Made by a program: the position numbers and the translations under genes. A stretch of 39,509 nt of DNA, taken from contig JAEXZS010000033.1 in NCBI GenBank assembly GCA_023451375.1, forward strand, positions 1-39,509, in the 5' to 3' direction. The notes beneath the pieces were generated by a model, which ran no database searches, had not been told where the DNA came from, and worked only from the letters and a program-made list of their open reading frames with translations. Shown here piece by piece: positions 16,601 through 23,987 of the stretch (within the stretch, counting starts at the first letter, position 1; each line of letters begins with the position of its first letter). Source of the stretch: Pseudomonadota bacterium (GTDB lineage: Bacteria > Pseudomonadota > Alphaproteobacteria > Caulobacterales > Caulobacteraceae).

Positions 16601-17047
16601 TTCAACCTGACGGCGGGCGGACTGAAGGTGCAGCCGAACATCGGCCTGAACGCCTACTCGGTCGACATCGACGGATACAGCGAAACCGGCTCGGCGGCGG
16701 CGCTGGTCATCGAGGATCAGTCGTTCGATGCGCTGCAGCACCATGTGGGCGTCCGCATCGGCGGACGGACCGCCGCCGGCGGCTGGACCATCAGGCCGAC
16801 GCTGGACCTGCGCTGGGTGCACGACCTGGCGGGCGACACCCGCGACATCGAAGCCGCCTTCGTCGCGGCCGACGCCTTCGGCGGCGTCTTCGCGGGAGCC
16901 AGCAACGACTCGGAATGGGGCGAGGTCGGGGGAACGATCGCGTTCGAGGGCGATCGGTTCGGGGTCGCCCTGAAGGCGGCGTCCATGATCGACCGCGAGG
17001 ATCTGGACTATCAGACCTACAGCGCGACCCTGTCGCTGAAGTTCTGA
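13700..17047 (+). CDS. Autotransporter with trypsin-like serine protease passenger
   Basis: This 1115-residue type Va secretion protein has a signal peptide of about 30 residues ending GAATA. The passenger opens with an S1-type protease domain carrying a complete triad: H84 in VLFAAHCVN, D157 in EADVALGVLD and S280 in TAGGDSGGPL. After a linker rich in Gly/Ala/Ser, residues about 490-700 form a beta-helix-like stretch with repeated turns (GGLNVDGALLTYEMLLTGGV). The last about 285 residues (from ARWGGWKRGV) are the autotransporter beta-barrel, ending in the outer-membrane signature SLKF with a terminal Phe. Two adjacent ATGs exist; GGAGGAG is 5 bases from the second (13703), which is probably the real start. 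A hairpin terminator follows. Confidence 0.92.
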   Translation: MMKYGIRGRARWLGAASAIGLLAAAGAATAEVPNDNFNPNAPPVLADPDAINGIGNIITDTGGGSVGVCTGSLINPRTVLFAAHCVNDIPDFAYGSMGLNVPISVGFKGDAFDGILNWITSGDYATSYLDQHYNMSRVLYDPRSTQDAVGGGFYEADVALGVLDSPARGVPTWAMLFSPLTGEEDRHVITGGYGRSGTGSLGDVQGIDFRRRAAENMIGALASLDDIDLFLFGDGAQGGLGQNLYLVDFDDPAGRATFDFNIFGDDVALPNEGMTAGGDSGGPLILDRAFDMPVIAAVLSLGTRYFNGQPAASYGTTAGYQPLYLFTDWIVANNPYKYVTTTGGDGDWFDAGHWVQMMDPNYKIIDADGNLVTGLPDTPAEGVDSRGGEWGSICFFDDCVDASELAEYNHAREDAQGAGASAGGSQTAGGRTNVDLSAAIEGRLVAGGQPGNSRGSGVDVRHEASAVGSAPGANLPFEIIPGGPGSTDFVPYNVQGDVFEGENPAFYDVSLTSAGTTTLNDVAIIDRLTIGATGAVLDIGADGLLFAENDVNVWAGGLNVDGALLTYEMLLTGGVLSGTGVVDATVLTSIMGSIAPGGQEEIGELTLLSDLILSSGSRLFIDIGGEESDRLTVLADDFEGTAGIASLGGLLGLNFVSAPRFGQAYTVLTAEGGIDGQFDAVTDISGVLYPVLSYTADSVDVEIEAASYLDFINPASPAQRTLGGILDAARATRYEALGDVYAQTDLLEGEPLEIGLESLSPFGAHSGLTLLSGQTEALRAVIDDRISLDRSGGAPEGLTLIGSGIQVASIDPAATAAAAGMAARQAQDARWGGWKRGVSAFMGAGAIEGEAAQLRGTLADRRTDDQSGWYVVGGVERTLDGKTLGASLAYAQGDSDFAEGLSTAETKTVQATLYGVADLPYGAYLGAKVGYAAADLDTERSFSIGDAAFRADGSTDGKVVSGGAELGFNLTAGGLKVQPNIGLNAYSVDIDGYSETGSAAALVIEDQSFDALQHHVGVRIGGRTAAGGWTIRPTLDLRWVHDLAGDTRDIEAAFVAADAFGGVFAGASNDSEWGEVGGTIAFEGDRFGVALKAASMIDREDLDYQTYSATLSLKF

Positions 17048-17071
17048 TCAGGCCCAAGGGCTCGGATGTCG

Positions 17072-17099
17072 ACGGCGGTCTCCGGACGGAGGCCGCCGT
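17072..17099. terminator. Bidirectional hairpin terminator between convergent genes
   Basis: A 12-bp stem with one G-T pair (ACGGCGGTCTCC / GGAGGCCGCCGT) and a GGAC loop lies between the autotransporter stop and the end of the leftward dehydrogenase gene. Short T-rich tails are weak on both sides, but the position suits a shared terminator. Confidence 0.6.
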
Positions 17100-17105
17100 T
17101 CTTCG

Positions 17106-18236
17106 TCAGGGCCGCACCACCAGCCGGACCACCTCGCCGGCGGCGAGGCGGTCGAAGCCGGCGTTGATGTCCTTCAGGTCGATCGTCCCGCTGAGCAGGC
17201 GGTCGACCGGCAGGCGGCCGTCGCGATAGAGGGCGACGTAGCGGGGGATGTCGCGGCTGGGGACGCAGGTCCCGATGTAGGAGCCCTTGAGGGTGCGTTC
17301 CTCTCCGACCAGGGAGACGACGTTGACGGCCAGGGCGGCGTCGGGCGGGGGCAGGCCGGCGGTGACGGTGGTTCCGCCGCGCCGGGTCATCTTCCAGGCC
17401 GCCTCCAAGGCGCGGACCGAGCCGGCCATCTCGAAGGCGAAGTCGGCGCCGCCGTTCGTCAGGGCGCGGACCTGCTCGACCGCGTCGGCGGCGGCGGCGT
17501 TGACCGTGCGAACCGAACCGAGCGAGCGGGCCAGGGCCAGCTTGTCCTCGGACAGGTCCACCGCGATGACGGGCGCGGCGCCGCAGGCCAGGGCGCCCAG
17601 CACGCCGGCCAGGCCGACGCCGCCCAGGCCGACCACGACGACGCCCTGGCCCGCCTTCACCCCGGCCGTATTGACCACGGCGCCGACGCCGGTCAGCACG
17701 GCGCAGCCGAACAGGGCGGCGATCTCGAACGGCAGGTCGGGATCGATGCGGACCAGCGAGCGGCGCGAGACCACGGCGCGCTCGGCGAAGGCGGAGCAGC
17801 CGAGGTGATGGTTCAGGGCCTCGCCCTCGCGGAACAGGCGCCGCCCGCCGCCCAGCAGTTCGCCCTTGCCGTTGGCCGCGGCGCCGGGCTCGCACAGGGC
17901 GGGCCGGCCGCCCGCGCACGGATCGCAATGGCCGCACGACGGCATGAAGACCATGACGACATGGTCGCCGATCTTCAGGTCGTCCACGCCCGGACCGAGC
18001 GCCTCGACCACCCCGGCCGCCTCGTGGCCCAGGGCCATGGGCAGGGGGCGCGGCCGGTCGCCGTTGATGACCGACAGGTCGGAGTGGCACAGGCCCGCCG
18101 CGCGGATCGCCACCTGGACCTCGTCGCGGCCGGGCGGGTCCAGCCGCACCGTCTCGATCGCCAGGGGACGGCTGTGGGCGTAGGGGCGCGGGGCCTCCAT
18201 GGCGGACAGGACGGCGGCGCGGGTGTGCAGGGCCAT
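17106..18236 (-). CDS. Zinc-dependent alcohol dehydrogenase family protein
   Basis: This 376-residue medium-chain dehydrogenase binds catalytic zinc through GLCHSD and GHEAAG, and structural zinc through the four cysteines of CGHCDPCAGGRPALC. The Rossmann motif is VVGLGGVGLAG followed by the acidic VIAVDLSEDKL, indicating NAD preference. ATG 18236 is chosen because GAAGG precedes it by 7 bases; a frame extension to ATG 18263 lacks such a site. The overall pattern is like class III/aryl-alcohol-type enzymes, but substrate is unclear. It is divergent from the thioesterase gene. Confidence 0.9.
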   Translation of the reverse strand: MALHTRAAVLSAMEAPRPYAHSRPLAIETVRLDPPGRDEVQVAIRAAGLCHSDLSVINGDRPRPLPMALGHEAAGVVEALGPGVDDLKIGDHVVMVFMPSCGHCDPCAGGRPALCEPGAAANGKGELLGGGRRLFREGEALNHHLGCSAFAERAVVSRRSLVRIDPDLPFEIAALFGCAVLTGVGAVVNTAGVKAGQGVVVVGLGGVGLAGVLGALACGAAPVIAVDLSEDKLALARSLGSVRTVNAAAADAVEQVRALTNGGADFAFEMAGSVRALEAAWKMTRRGGTTVTAGLPPPDAALAVNVVSLVGEERTLKGSYIGTCVPSRDIPRYVALYRDGRLPVDRLLSGTIDLKDINAGFDRLAAGEVVRLVVRP

Positions 18237-18359
18237 GGTCAAGCCTTCGTCATCGATCGTCATCCGATAGGCGCTTGACGTCGCGTCGTCCAAGCCCGAG
18301 CGTTCGCGGAACGGACGAGAGCGCCGCCGAAAGGCGCCTGCGCCGCAAGGGAGATGCGA

Positions 18360-18794
18360 ATGCCGAAGAAAGACGAGGGCCCCCTGGCCGAGCGCGGCAC
18401 CTACCGGGCCTTCCACATGGTCTCGACCCGCTGGGCCGACAACGACCAGTACGGCCATATCAACAACGCCAAATTCTACGAGTTCGTGGATTCGGCGGTG
18501 AACGCCCACCTGCTGATCGCCGACGCCCTGGACGAGTCGATCGGCCTGGTCGTGGACAGCGGCTGCCGCTACGCCTCGGCGCTGAAATTTCCCGATGTGA
18601 TCGAGGTGGGGATCAAGGTGGACCACATCGGCACCTCCAGCGTCCGCTACGGCTTCGCCGTGTTCCGGCGCGGCGCGGCGACCCCGGCGGCGATCGGCCA
18701 TTTCGTCCACGTCTACGTCGACGCCGAAACGCGCCGGCCCAAGCCCCTGCCGGACAAGCTGCGAGCCGTGGTGGAGAACCTGCGCGCCCAGTAG
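18360..18794 (+). CDS. Acyl-CoA thioesterase, hot-dog fold (4HBT)
   Basis: The protein has 144 residues. The active-site helix motif is RWADNDQYGHINNAKFYEFV, with the Asp/His arrangement of the 4-hydroxybenzoyl-CoA/YbgC/FadM thioesterase group. Strand patterns such as VDHIGTSSVRYGFAVF and FVHVYVDAETRRP complete the fold. Two in-frame ATGs (18354, 18360) exist. AAGGGAG ends directly before the first and 6 bases before the second, so I use 18360. It would hydrolyse acyl-CoA thioesters in the cytoplasm. It is divergent from the dehydrogenase and followed by the tRNA-Arg gene on the opposite strand. Confidence 0.9.
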   Translation: MPKKDEGPLAERGTYRAFHMVSTRWADNDQYGHINNAKFYEFVDSAVNAHLLIADALDESIGLVVDSGCRYASALKFPDVIEVGIKVDHIGTSSVRYGFAVFRRGAATPAAIGHFVHVYVDAETRRPKPLPDKLRAVVENLRAQ

Positions 18795-18875
18795 GGGCGG
18801 AGAGGCGGGCCGTCACGACGACATAGGTCGCGGCGCCGCTTCAGGCGGGCGCGGCCGGATCAGGCTTTTGGAAGA

Positions 18876-18952
18876 TGGCGCACCCGACACGATTCGAACG
18901 TGTGACCTTTGCCTTCGGAGGGCAACGCTCTATCCAGCTGAGCTACGGGTGC
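18876..18952 (-). tRNA. tRNA-Arg (anticodon CCG)
   Basis: The minus strand folds as a 77-nt tRNA: acceptor GCACCCG/CGGGTGC, D arm GCTC...GAGC, anticodon stem TTGCC/GGCAA with loop CTCCGAA (anticodon CCG, reading CGG), T arm ACACG-TTCGAAT-CGTGT, discriminator G and encoded CCA. CGG is a frequent codon in this GC-rich genome. No integrase or att duplication is seen beside it. Confidence 0.97.
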
Positions 18953-18978
18953 TGCGCGGCGGTGACGCCGGAAGACGC

Positions 18979-19007
18979 CGCTTACAGCAAGGCGCCGACG
19001 GCCTCAA
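18979..19007 (-). promoter_or_regulatory. Candidate promoter of tRNA-Arg
   Basis: On the minus strand TTGAGG is followed after exactly 17 bases by TAAGCG, placing a start site about 20 bases before the mature tRNA 5' end. The -35 is good and the -10 is poor; spacing and position are the main support. Confidence 0.4.
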
Positions 19008-19085
19008 TCCCGAATAAGCGACCGAGTGCAGGCTGATGGCCGCGTAATCGGCCCCGGCCCCAAGCGGCGCGGAGCGCGGCAGGCG

Positions 19086-19877
19086 CTACTGCGCCGTCAT
19101 GCCGCCGTCGATCTTGAACTCGGCGCCGGTGACGAACTTGGATTCGTCCGAGGCGAGGTAGAGGACGCAGTAGGCCACGTCGTCGGGCTCGCCGATCCGC
19201 TTCAGGGGAATGCCGCGCGACAGGCGCTCGTGGGCCTTGGCCTCGTCGCCGCCGGCCATGGCGACGAAGGGATCGAGGATGGGGGTCTTGATGAAGACCG
19301 GGTGGACCGAGTTGCAGCGCACGTTCCAGTCGGCCTTGGCCGCCTCGAGCGCCAGGGTCTTGGTGTACATCCAGACGGCCGCCTTGGTGGCGTTGTAGGC
19401 GCCCATGCCCGGCGCGGCCGCGAGGCCCGCGATCGAGGAAATGTTGATGATCGAGGCCGGCGCGGCGGCGCGCAGGTGCGGCATGGCGTGTTTGGCGCCC
19501 AGCATGACGGAGCGCAGGTTGATCTCGTACTGGCGCCGCCAGTTTTCGATCGTGTCCTGTTCCACGAAGGCCAGGGGGCCGCCGACGCCGGCGTTGTTGA
19601 CCAGCACCGACAGGCCGCCGAGGTCGGCGACGGCGGCGGCGATCACCCGTTCCCAGTCCGCCTCCTCGGCCACGTCATGGGCGTAGGCGAAGGCGGCGCG
19701 GGGGATTTCGGCGTTGATGCGCCGGGCCAGGGCGACGGCGCGCTCGCCGTCGATGTCGCTGAGCGCGACGGTCGCGCCCTCGCGGGCCAGCATCAAGGCC
19801 ATCGCCTCGCCCAGGCCGCCCGCCGCGCCGGTGATCAGGGCCGTCTTGCCGGCGACCCGGCCGGGACGGGCGCTCAC
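19086..19877 (-). CDS. Short-chain dehydrogenase/reductase
   Basis: This 263-residue classical SDR has the cofactor motif TGAAGGLG, NNAG, a catalytic Ser in IINISSIAG and YNATK as the YxxxK pair, with VHPVFIKTPI after it. The acidic residue in LSDIDG after the second strand suggests NAD(H). The C-terminus (FVTGAEFKIDGGMTAQ) is standard. It starts at GTG 19877 overlapping the stop of the carbinolamine dehydratase gene (GTGA), so both are one operon. The substrate cannot be named from sequence. The pairing does not by itself indicate pterin reduction, because the family motifs are those of general 3-hydroxyacyl/cyclitol-type SDRs. Confidence 0.9.
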   Translation of the reverse strand: MSARPGRVAGKTALITGAAGGLGEAMALMLAREGATVALSDIDGERAVALARRINAEIPRAAFAYAHDVAEEADWERVIAAAVADLGGLSVLVNNAGVGGPLAFVEQDTIENWRRQYEINLRSVMLGAKHAMPHLRAAAPASIINISSIAGLAAAPGMGAYNATKAAVWMYTKTLALEAAKADWNVRCNSVHPVFIKTPILDPFVAMAGGDEAKAHERLSRGIPLKRIGEPDDVAYCVLYLASDESKFVTGAEFKIDGGMTAQ

Positions 19878-20179
19878 GCCTTCACGCCCATGGCGGCGGC
19901 GATCTCGTCGATGAAGCGGGCCATGGCCACGTCTCGCCCCGTCAGGCCGTCGGCGTCATGGGTGGTCAGCAGCACCTCGACGCGATTGTAGACGTTCGAC
20001 CATTCCGGATGATGGTCCATCTTGTCGGCCAGCAGGGCGACGCGGGTCATGAAGCCGAAGGCGGCGTTGAAATCGGCGAAGACCAGCTTGCGCGTGATCG
20101 CCTCGCGCGGGCCGTCGTGGGCGCTCCAGCCGGGCAGGGACTGAAGTGTTTCCGCAAGGTCAAGACGGGCGTCGGTCAT
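19874..20179 (-). CDS. phhB: Pterin-4a-carbinolamine dehydratase (PCD/DCoH)
   Basis: This 101-residue enzyme dehydrates 4a-hydroxytetrahydropterin, recycling the pterin cofactor of aromatic amino acid hydroxylases; some members act in molybdopterin or folate metabolism. The family signature DKMDHHPEWSNVYNRV, with its catalytic histidines, and TTHDADGLTGRD are intact. Start ATG 20177-20179; the next in-frame structure is normal for the family. No phenylalanine hydroxylase gene is visible nearby, so the partner is elsewhere. The 142-base gap to the Crp-like regulator gene is a divergent promoter region. Confidence 0.93.
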   Translation of the reverse strand: MTDARLDLAETLQSLPGWSAHDGPREAITRKLVFADFNAAFGFMTRVALLADKMDHHPEWSNVYNRVEVLLTTHDADGLTGRDVAMARFIDEIAAAMGVKA

Positions 20180-20321
20180 GCGCGTTTCCTCTTTTCCCCT
20201 GGCGTAGGGCGCCGGGTGAGGCCCCGCAAGAGTCGCCGATCCGTCCTCCGGAACGTCCCGCCAAGCTGTGGCGTTATCCTGCCCTGGGAAGCGCGGCCGT
20301 TTCCGGCCCAAGGAGAAGGAC

Positions 20322-21023
20322 ATGGGGAATCTGTGGCTCGCCGGCCTGACCCCGCCGGATCGAGCGCGGCTGGAGCCGCACCTGGAGGTTCGGTCCTTCG
20401 GCCACGGCCAGATCCTGTTCGGCGAGGGACAGGAGGTGGACGCCGTCTGGTTCCCGACCACGGGCGTGGTGTCGCTGATGACGCGGCTGGACGACGACAA
20501 GGCGGTGGAGACGGCCGTGATCGGCTGCGAGGGGGTGGTGGGCGTGACCTGTGGTCCGCTGAACGCCCGCGCCTTCAGCCAGGCGGTGGCCCTGCTGCCG
20601 GGCGAGGCGGCCTGCTGTCCGGCCGACGCCTTCGCCGCCGCCATGGACGAGAGCGAAACGCTGCGGTCGGCGCTGGCCCGCTTCACCGAGGCGCTGATGG
20701 CCCAGGTGCAGCAGGTCGCCGCCTGCAACGCCCGCCACGGCCTGGACGAGCGGCTTGCGCGCTGGCTTCTGTCGCTGCACGACCGGGCGGGCGAGGCGCG
20801 CTTCGACCTGACCCAGGCCGACATCGCCGGCATGCTGGGCGTGCGCCGCGCCACGGTGTCCGAGGTCGGCTCCAGCCTGGAGGATCGCGGCGTGATCGAG
20901 CGCGGTCGCGGCTGGGTGCGGGTGCTGGATCGGCCCGGCCTGCGGAACGCCGCCTGCGGCTGCTACGGCCAGATGCGCGCGGTCCTGGACGAGCTGGACC
21001 TGTCGGCGCCGAAGGCGGCGTGA
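20322..21023 (+). CDS. Crp/Fnr family transcriptional regulator
   Basis: The product has 233 residues. Residues about 15-120 form a cyclic-nucleotide-binding-type beta barrel (GHGQILFGEGQEVDAVWFPT, AVIGCEGVVGV). After the long dimerisation helix, residues about 165-210 contain the winged HTH (LTQADIAGMLGVRRATVSEV). There is no Fnr-type N-terminal cysteine cluster. ATG 20322 has AAGGAGAAGG just before it. The sensor residues for cAMP are not evident, so the ligand is unknown. In several Caulobacterales similar proteins are stand-alone regulators. It is transcribed away from the phhB/SDR operon and could control that operon or itself. Confidence 0.9.
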   Translation: MGNLWLAGLTPPDRARLEPHLEVRSFGHGQILFGEGQEVDAVWFPTTGVVSLMTRLDDDKAVETAVIGCEGVVGVTCGPLNARAFSQAVALLPGEAACCPADAFAAAMDESETLRSALARFTEALMAQVQQVAACNARHGLDERLARWLLSLHDRAGEARFDLTQADIAGMLGVRRATVSEVGSSLEDRGVIERGRGWVRVLDRPGLRNAACGCYGQMRAVLDELDLSAPKAA

Positions 21024-21066
21024 CGGCCTGGGTGACGGGGCGCGCGCGAGCGGCTACATCGACGCC

Positions 21067-21855
21067 ATGACCGACGCCTCTCCGAACCGGCCGCACTCCT
21101 CCGGCGACACCTCCTCCTTCGGCTTTCGCGACGTCGACGCGCGCGAGAAGGTCAAGATGGTGCGCGGGGTGTTCGATTCCGTCGCCGCCAACTACGACCT
21201 GATGAACGACCTGATGAGCGGGGGCGTGCATCGGCTGTGGAAGGACGCGGCGGCGGCGAAGCTGAACCCGCGGCCCGGCGAGGTGATCCTGGACGTCGCG
21301 GGCGGCACCGGCGACATGGCGCGTCGCTACGCCAAGATGGCGCGGGCGGCGCAGCGGCGGCGCGGCGGGGCGGACGCCTCGGTCATCGTGCTGGACTACA
21401 ACGCCGAGATGGTCCTGGCCGGGGTGCACAAGGGCGGCGAGCCGGAGATGAGCTGGTCGGTCGGGGACGCCATGGCCCTGCCGCTGCCGGACGCCTCGGT
21501 CGACGCCTATTCGATCAGCTTCGGCATCCGCAACGTCGCCCACATCGACAAGGCCCTGGCGGAGGCGCGGCGCGTGCTGAAGCCGGGCGGGCGCTTCCTG
21601 TGCCTGGAGTTCTCGCGCCCCACGGCCGGGCCGGTGCGCCGGGCCTATGACGCCTGGTCCTTCCACGCCATTCCGCGCATCGGCGGGTGGGTGGCCAAGG
21701 ATCGCGACAGCTATCAGTATCTGGTCGAGAGCATCCGCCGCTTTCCGGACCAGGCGGCGTTCCAGGGCCTGATCGAAGACGCCGGCTTCAGCCGGGTCTC
21801 GGTGACCAATCTGTCGGGCGGGGTCGCGGCCATCCATCACGGGTGGGCGATCTGA
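21067..21855 (+). CDS. ubiE: Ubiquinone/menaquinone C-methyltransferase UbiE
   Basis: UbiE methylates 2-octaprenyl-6-methoxy-1,4-benzoquinol in ubiquinone biosynthesis. The 262-residue product has the family start (FGFRDVDAREKVKMVRGVFD, AANYDLMNDLMSGGVHRLWK), the SAM-binding ILDVAGGTGDMA, the ubiE signature SISFGIRNVAHIDKAL and LEFSRPT, and ends at IHHGWAI. An insert (AQRRRGGADASV) around residues 97-110 is longer than in enterics. The stop lies 13 bases inside the ubiB reading frame, so ubiE and ubiB form one operon. Confidence 0.97.
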   Translation: MTDASPNRPHSSGDTSSFGFRDVDAREKVKMVRGVFDSVAANYDLMNDLMSGGVHRLWKDAAAAKLNPRPGEVILDVAGGTGDMARRYAKMARAAQRRRGGADASVIVLDYNAEMVLAGVHKGGEPEMSWSVGDAMALPLPDASVDAYSISFGIRNVAHIDKALAEARRVLKPGGRFLCLEFSRPTAGPVRRAYDAWSFHAIPRIGGWVAKDRDSYQYLVESIRRFPDQAAFQGLIEDAGFSRVSVTNLSGGVAAIHHGWAI

Positions 21856-23423
21856 GCAGCCCCGTCTATCGCACCCCGCCGCCCGCGCCGGCGGCCGAGC
21901 CGGTGCGCAACCCGGTGGCGGCCTTCCTGCGCCTGATGGGCTGGTTGTGGGTGCTGGCCCGCCACGACGCCCTGGCGCCGCGCGAGATCACCGCCCTGCT
22001 GCCGGTCTGGGCCCGGCCGTTCGCGCGCATGGTGCAGATGCTGTCGGGGCGCGAGGGCCGCCAGGGGCGGCCCGGCCAGCGGCTGGGCAAGGCGTTCGAA
22101 CACCTGGGGCCGGTGGCGATCAAGCTGGGCCAGGTGCTGGCCACCCGCGCCGACATCTTCGGCCTGCAGTTCGCGCGCGACCTCGGGCGGCTGAAGGACA
22201 GCCTGCCGGCCTTCCCCCTGGCCGACGCGCGGCGCGAGATCGAGCGGTCGCTGGGCCAGCCGGTCGAGGCCCTGTTCGTGGAGCTGGGCGAGCCTGTCGC
22301 CGCCGCCTCGCTGGCCCAGGCGCATCCGGCCATGCTGGCCGACGGGCGTCGGGTGGCGGTCAAGGTGCTGCGCCCCGGCGTCGAGCGGCGCGTGGCCGAC
22401 GGGCTGGATGCGATGCGGCTGGCCGCGCGGCTGGTGTGGCGCCTGGTCCCGCTGGCGCGGCGGCTTGAGCCCTCGGCCTTCGTCGAGACCATCGCCCGGT
22501 CGCTGGACCTGGAGCTGGACATGCGGCTGGAGGCCGCCGCCGCCAGCGAGATGGCCGAGGTGATGGCCAAGGACGACTACATGCGCGCCCCGGCCGTGAT
22601 CTGGGACGGGGTGGGCAAGCGGGTGCTGACGCTGGAATGGGCGTCCGGGCGGCGGATGACCGATCCCGACCTGCTGGACACGCCGGGCCTCGACCGCGAT
22701 CAGCTGGCCGACAATGTGGTGCGCGCCTTCCTGGTGCAGGCGCTGGACCACGGGGTGTTTCACGCCGACCTGCACGAGGGCAATCTGTTCGCGGAGGCGC
22801 CGGCGCGGCTGATCGCCATCGACTTCGGCATCGTCGGGCGGCTGGGTCCGGCCGAGCGGCGCTACCTGGCCGAGATCCTGTGGGGCTTCATCAGCCGCGA
22901 CTACGATCGGATCGCGCGCGTCCACTTCGAGGCCGGTTACGTGCCGCCGCACCATTCGGTGGAGACCTTCGCCCAGGCCCTGCGTGCGGTGGGCGAGCCG
23001 GTCATCGGCCGCGCCGCCAGCCGGGTGTCCATGGGCCGGCTGCTGGGCCAGCTGTTCGAGATCACCGCCCTGTTCGACATGCGGCTGCGGCCCGAGCTGA
23101 TCCTGCTGCAGAAGACCATGGTCTCGGTCGAGGGGGTGGCGCGCCGGCTGAACCCCGACCACGACCTGTGGAAGGCCGCCCAGCCGGTGGTCGAGCGCTG
23201 GATCCGACGCGAGCTGGGGCCGCAGGCGCAGGCCCGCGACGCCCTCAATGAGATGGTGGCCGCCGCCCGCGCCATCGTCCGGCTGGTTCAGGAGCCGCCG
23301 CGCCCCGCCGCGGTGGTCATTGAAAAGCCGGGAACCCCGGCTTGGCTGACGACTTCCGTCACCGTCGCGGTAATCGCGGCGCTCGCGGCCCTGGGCCTTT
23401 CGCTCTGGCCGCTCCTGTCCTGA
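21843..23423 (+). CDS. ubiB: Ubiquinone biosynthesis accessory kinase-like protein UbiB
   Basis: This member of the UbiB/ADCK atypical kinase family has 526 residues and is required for ubiquinone biosynthesis, probably as an ATPase at the membrane. Visible motifs are the KxGQ helix (AIKLGQVLATR), ASLAQAH in the place of the alanine-rich loop, VAVKVLRPGV, HADLHEGNLF and the DFG-like IDFGIVGRL. The C-terminus carries a hydrophobic segment (SVTVAVIAALAALGLSLW) that anchors it to the membrane; enteric UbiB has two. Start GTG 21843 overlaps ubiE by 13 bases; no better start is present downstream before the conserved region. Confidence 0.95.
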   Translation: MGDLSSPVYRTPPPAPAAEPVRNPVAAFLRLMGWLWVLARHDALAPREITALLPVWARPFARMVQMLSGREGRQGRPGQRLGKAFEHLGPVAIKLGQVLATRADIFGLQFARDLGRLKDSLPAFPLADARREIERSLGQPVEALFVELGEPVAAASLAQAHPAMLADGRRVAVKVLRPGVERRVADGLDAMRLAARLVWRLVPLARRLEPSAFVETIARSLDLELDMRLEAAAASEMAEVMAKDDYMRAPAVIWDGVGKRVLTLEWASGRRMTDPDLLDTPGLDRDQLADNVVRAFLVQALDHGVFHADLHEGNLFAEAPARLIAIDFGIVGRLGPAERRYLAEILWGFISRDYDRIARVHFEAGYVPPHHSVETFAQALRAVGEPVIGRAASRVSMGRLLGQLFEITALFDMRLRPELILLQKTMVSVEGVARRLNPDHDLWKAAQPVVERWIRRELGPQAQARDALNEMVAAARAIVRLVQEPPRPAAVVIEKPGTPAWLTTSVTVAVIAALAALGLSLWPLLS

Positions 23424-23437
23424 CCCGGAGCCTTCGC

Positions 23438-23932
23438 ATGAAGACCACCCTGATCGCCGCCGCCCTGCTGCTGGCTCCCGCGCCCGCGCTGGCGCAATCG
23501 TCCGGGGCCGCCGCCGGGTCGGTGCCCAACAGCTTCGACGCGCCCGCGGCCCAGGCGGCGAGCCCCGCGCCGCGTCCCGCGCCCCAGACCTCCGGCCCAG
23601 CCCAAAACGCCCCGACGTCCCCGGCCGCCTCCGCCGCCGACATCGCCAAGGGCGAGGCGGCGCTGCGCGACATCATCGGCGACATCCAGGGCGCCGGCCT
23701 CGACTATTCGGTCTTCACCGAGAACCTGGCCGCGCAGATCCGCGAGCAGTCGGACCAGGTGACGCCCCTGATCAAGAGCTTCGGCGAGCTGCGCGAGATC
23801 GACCACCAGCGCGCGGAGGGCCCCGCCCAGCTGTACCGCGTGACGTTCGACAACCAGGCGACCGAGTGGCTGATCGGCTTCGACCAGACCGGCAAGATCG
23901 CCGCCCTGCTGTTCCGCCCGGCCGAAAGCTGA
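23438..23932 (+). CDS. Secreted protein of unknown function
   Basis: The 164-residue protein has a clean Sec signal (MKTTLIAAALLLAPAPALAQ, cut after ALA), a 50-residue alanine/proline-rich linker and a C-terminal domain of about 95 residues. The domain contains a helix ending in FTENLAAQIREQSDQ, LIKSFGELREIDHQR, and a strand pair ending WLIGFDQTGKIAALLFRP. The last part recalls small periplasmic domains found fused to beta-lactamase-like or DUF3887-type proteins, where they sense substrates, but I cannot assign it. It follows ubiB by 14 bases and may be part of that operon. Confidence 0.75.
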   Translation: MKTTLIAAALLLAPAPALAQSSGAAAGSVPNSFDAPAAQAASPAPRPAPQTSGPAQNAPTSPAASAADIAKGEAALRDIIGDIQGAGLDYSVFTENLAAQIREQSDQVTPLIKSFGELREIDHQRAEGPAQLYRVTFDNQATEWLIGFDQTGKIAALLFRPAES

Positions 23933-23987
23933 GCCTGAACGCCGGGGCGGGGGTGACGCGGGGCGGCCGGTCCGCTAAGGCCCGCGC

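Noticed and set aside
18876..18952. tRNA-Arg as an attachment site for the low-GC island
   Set aside because: The island lies 15 kb away and no repeat of the tRNA 3' end or integrase was seen next to the tRNA.
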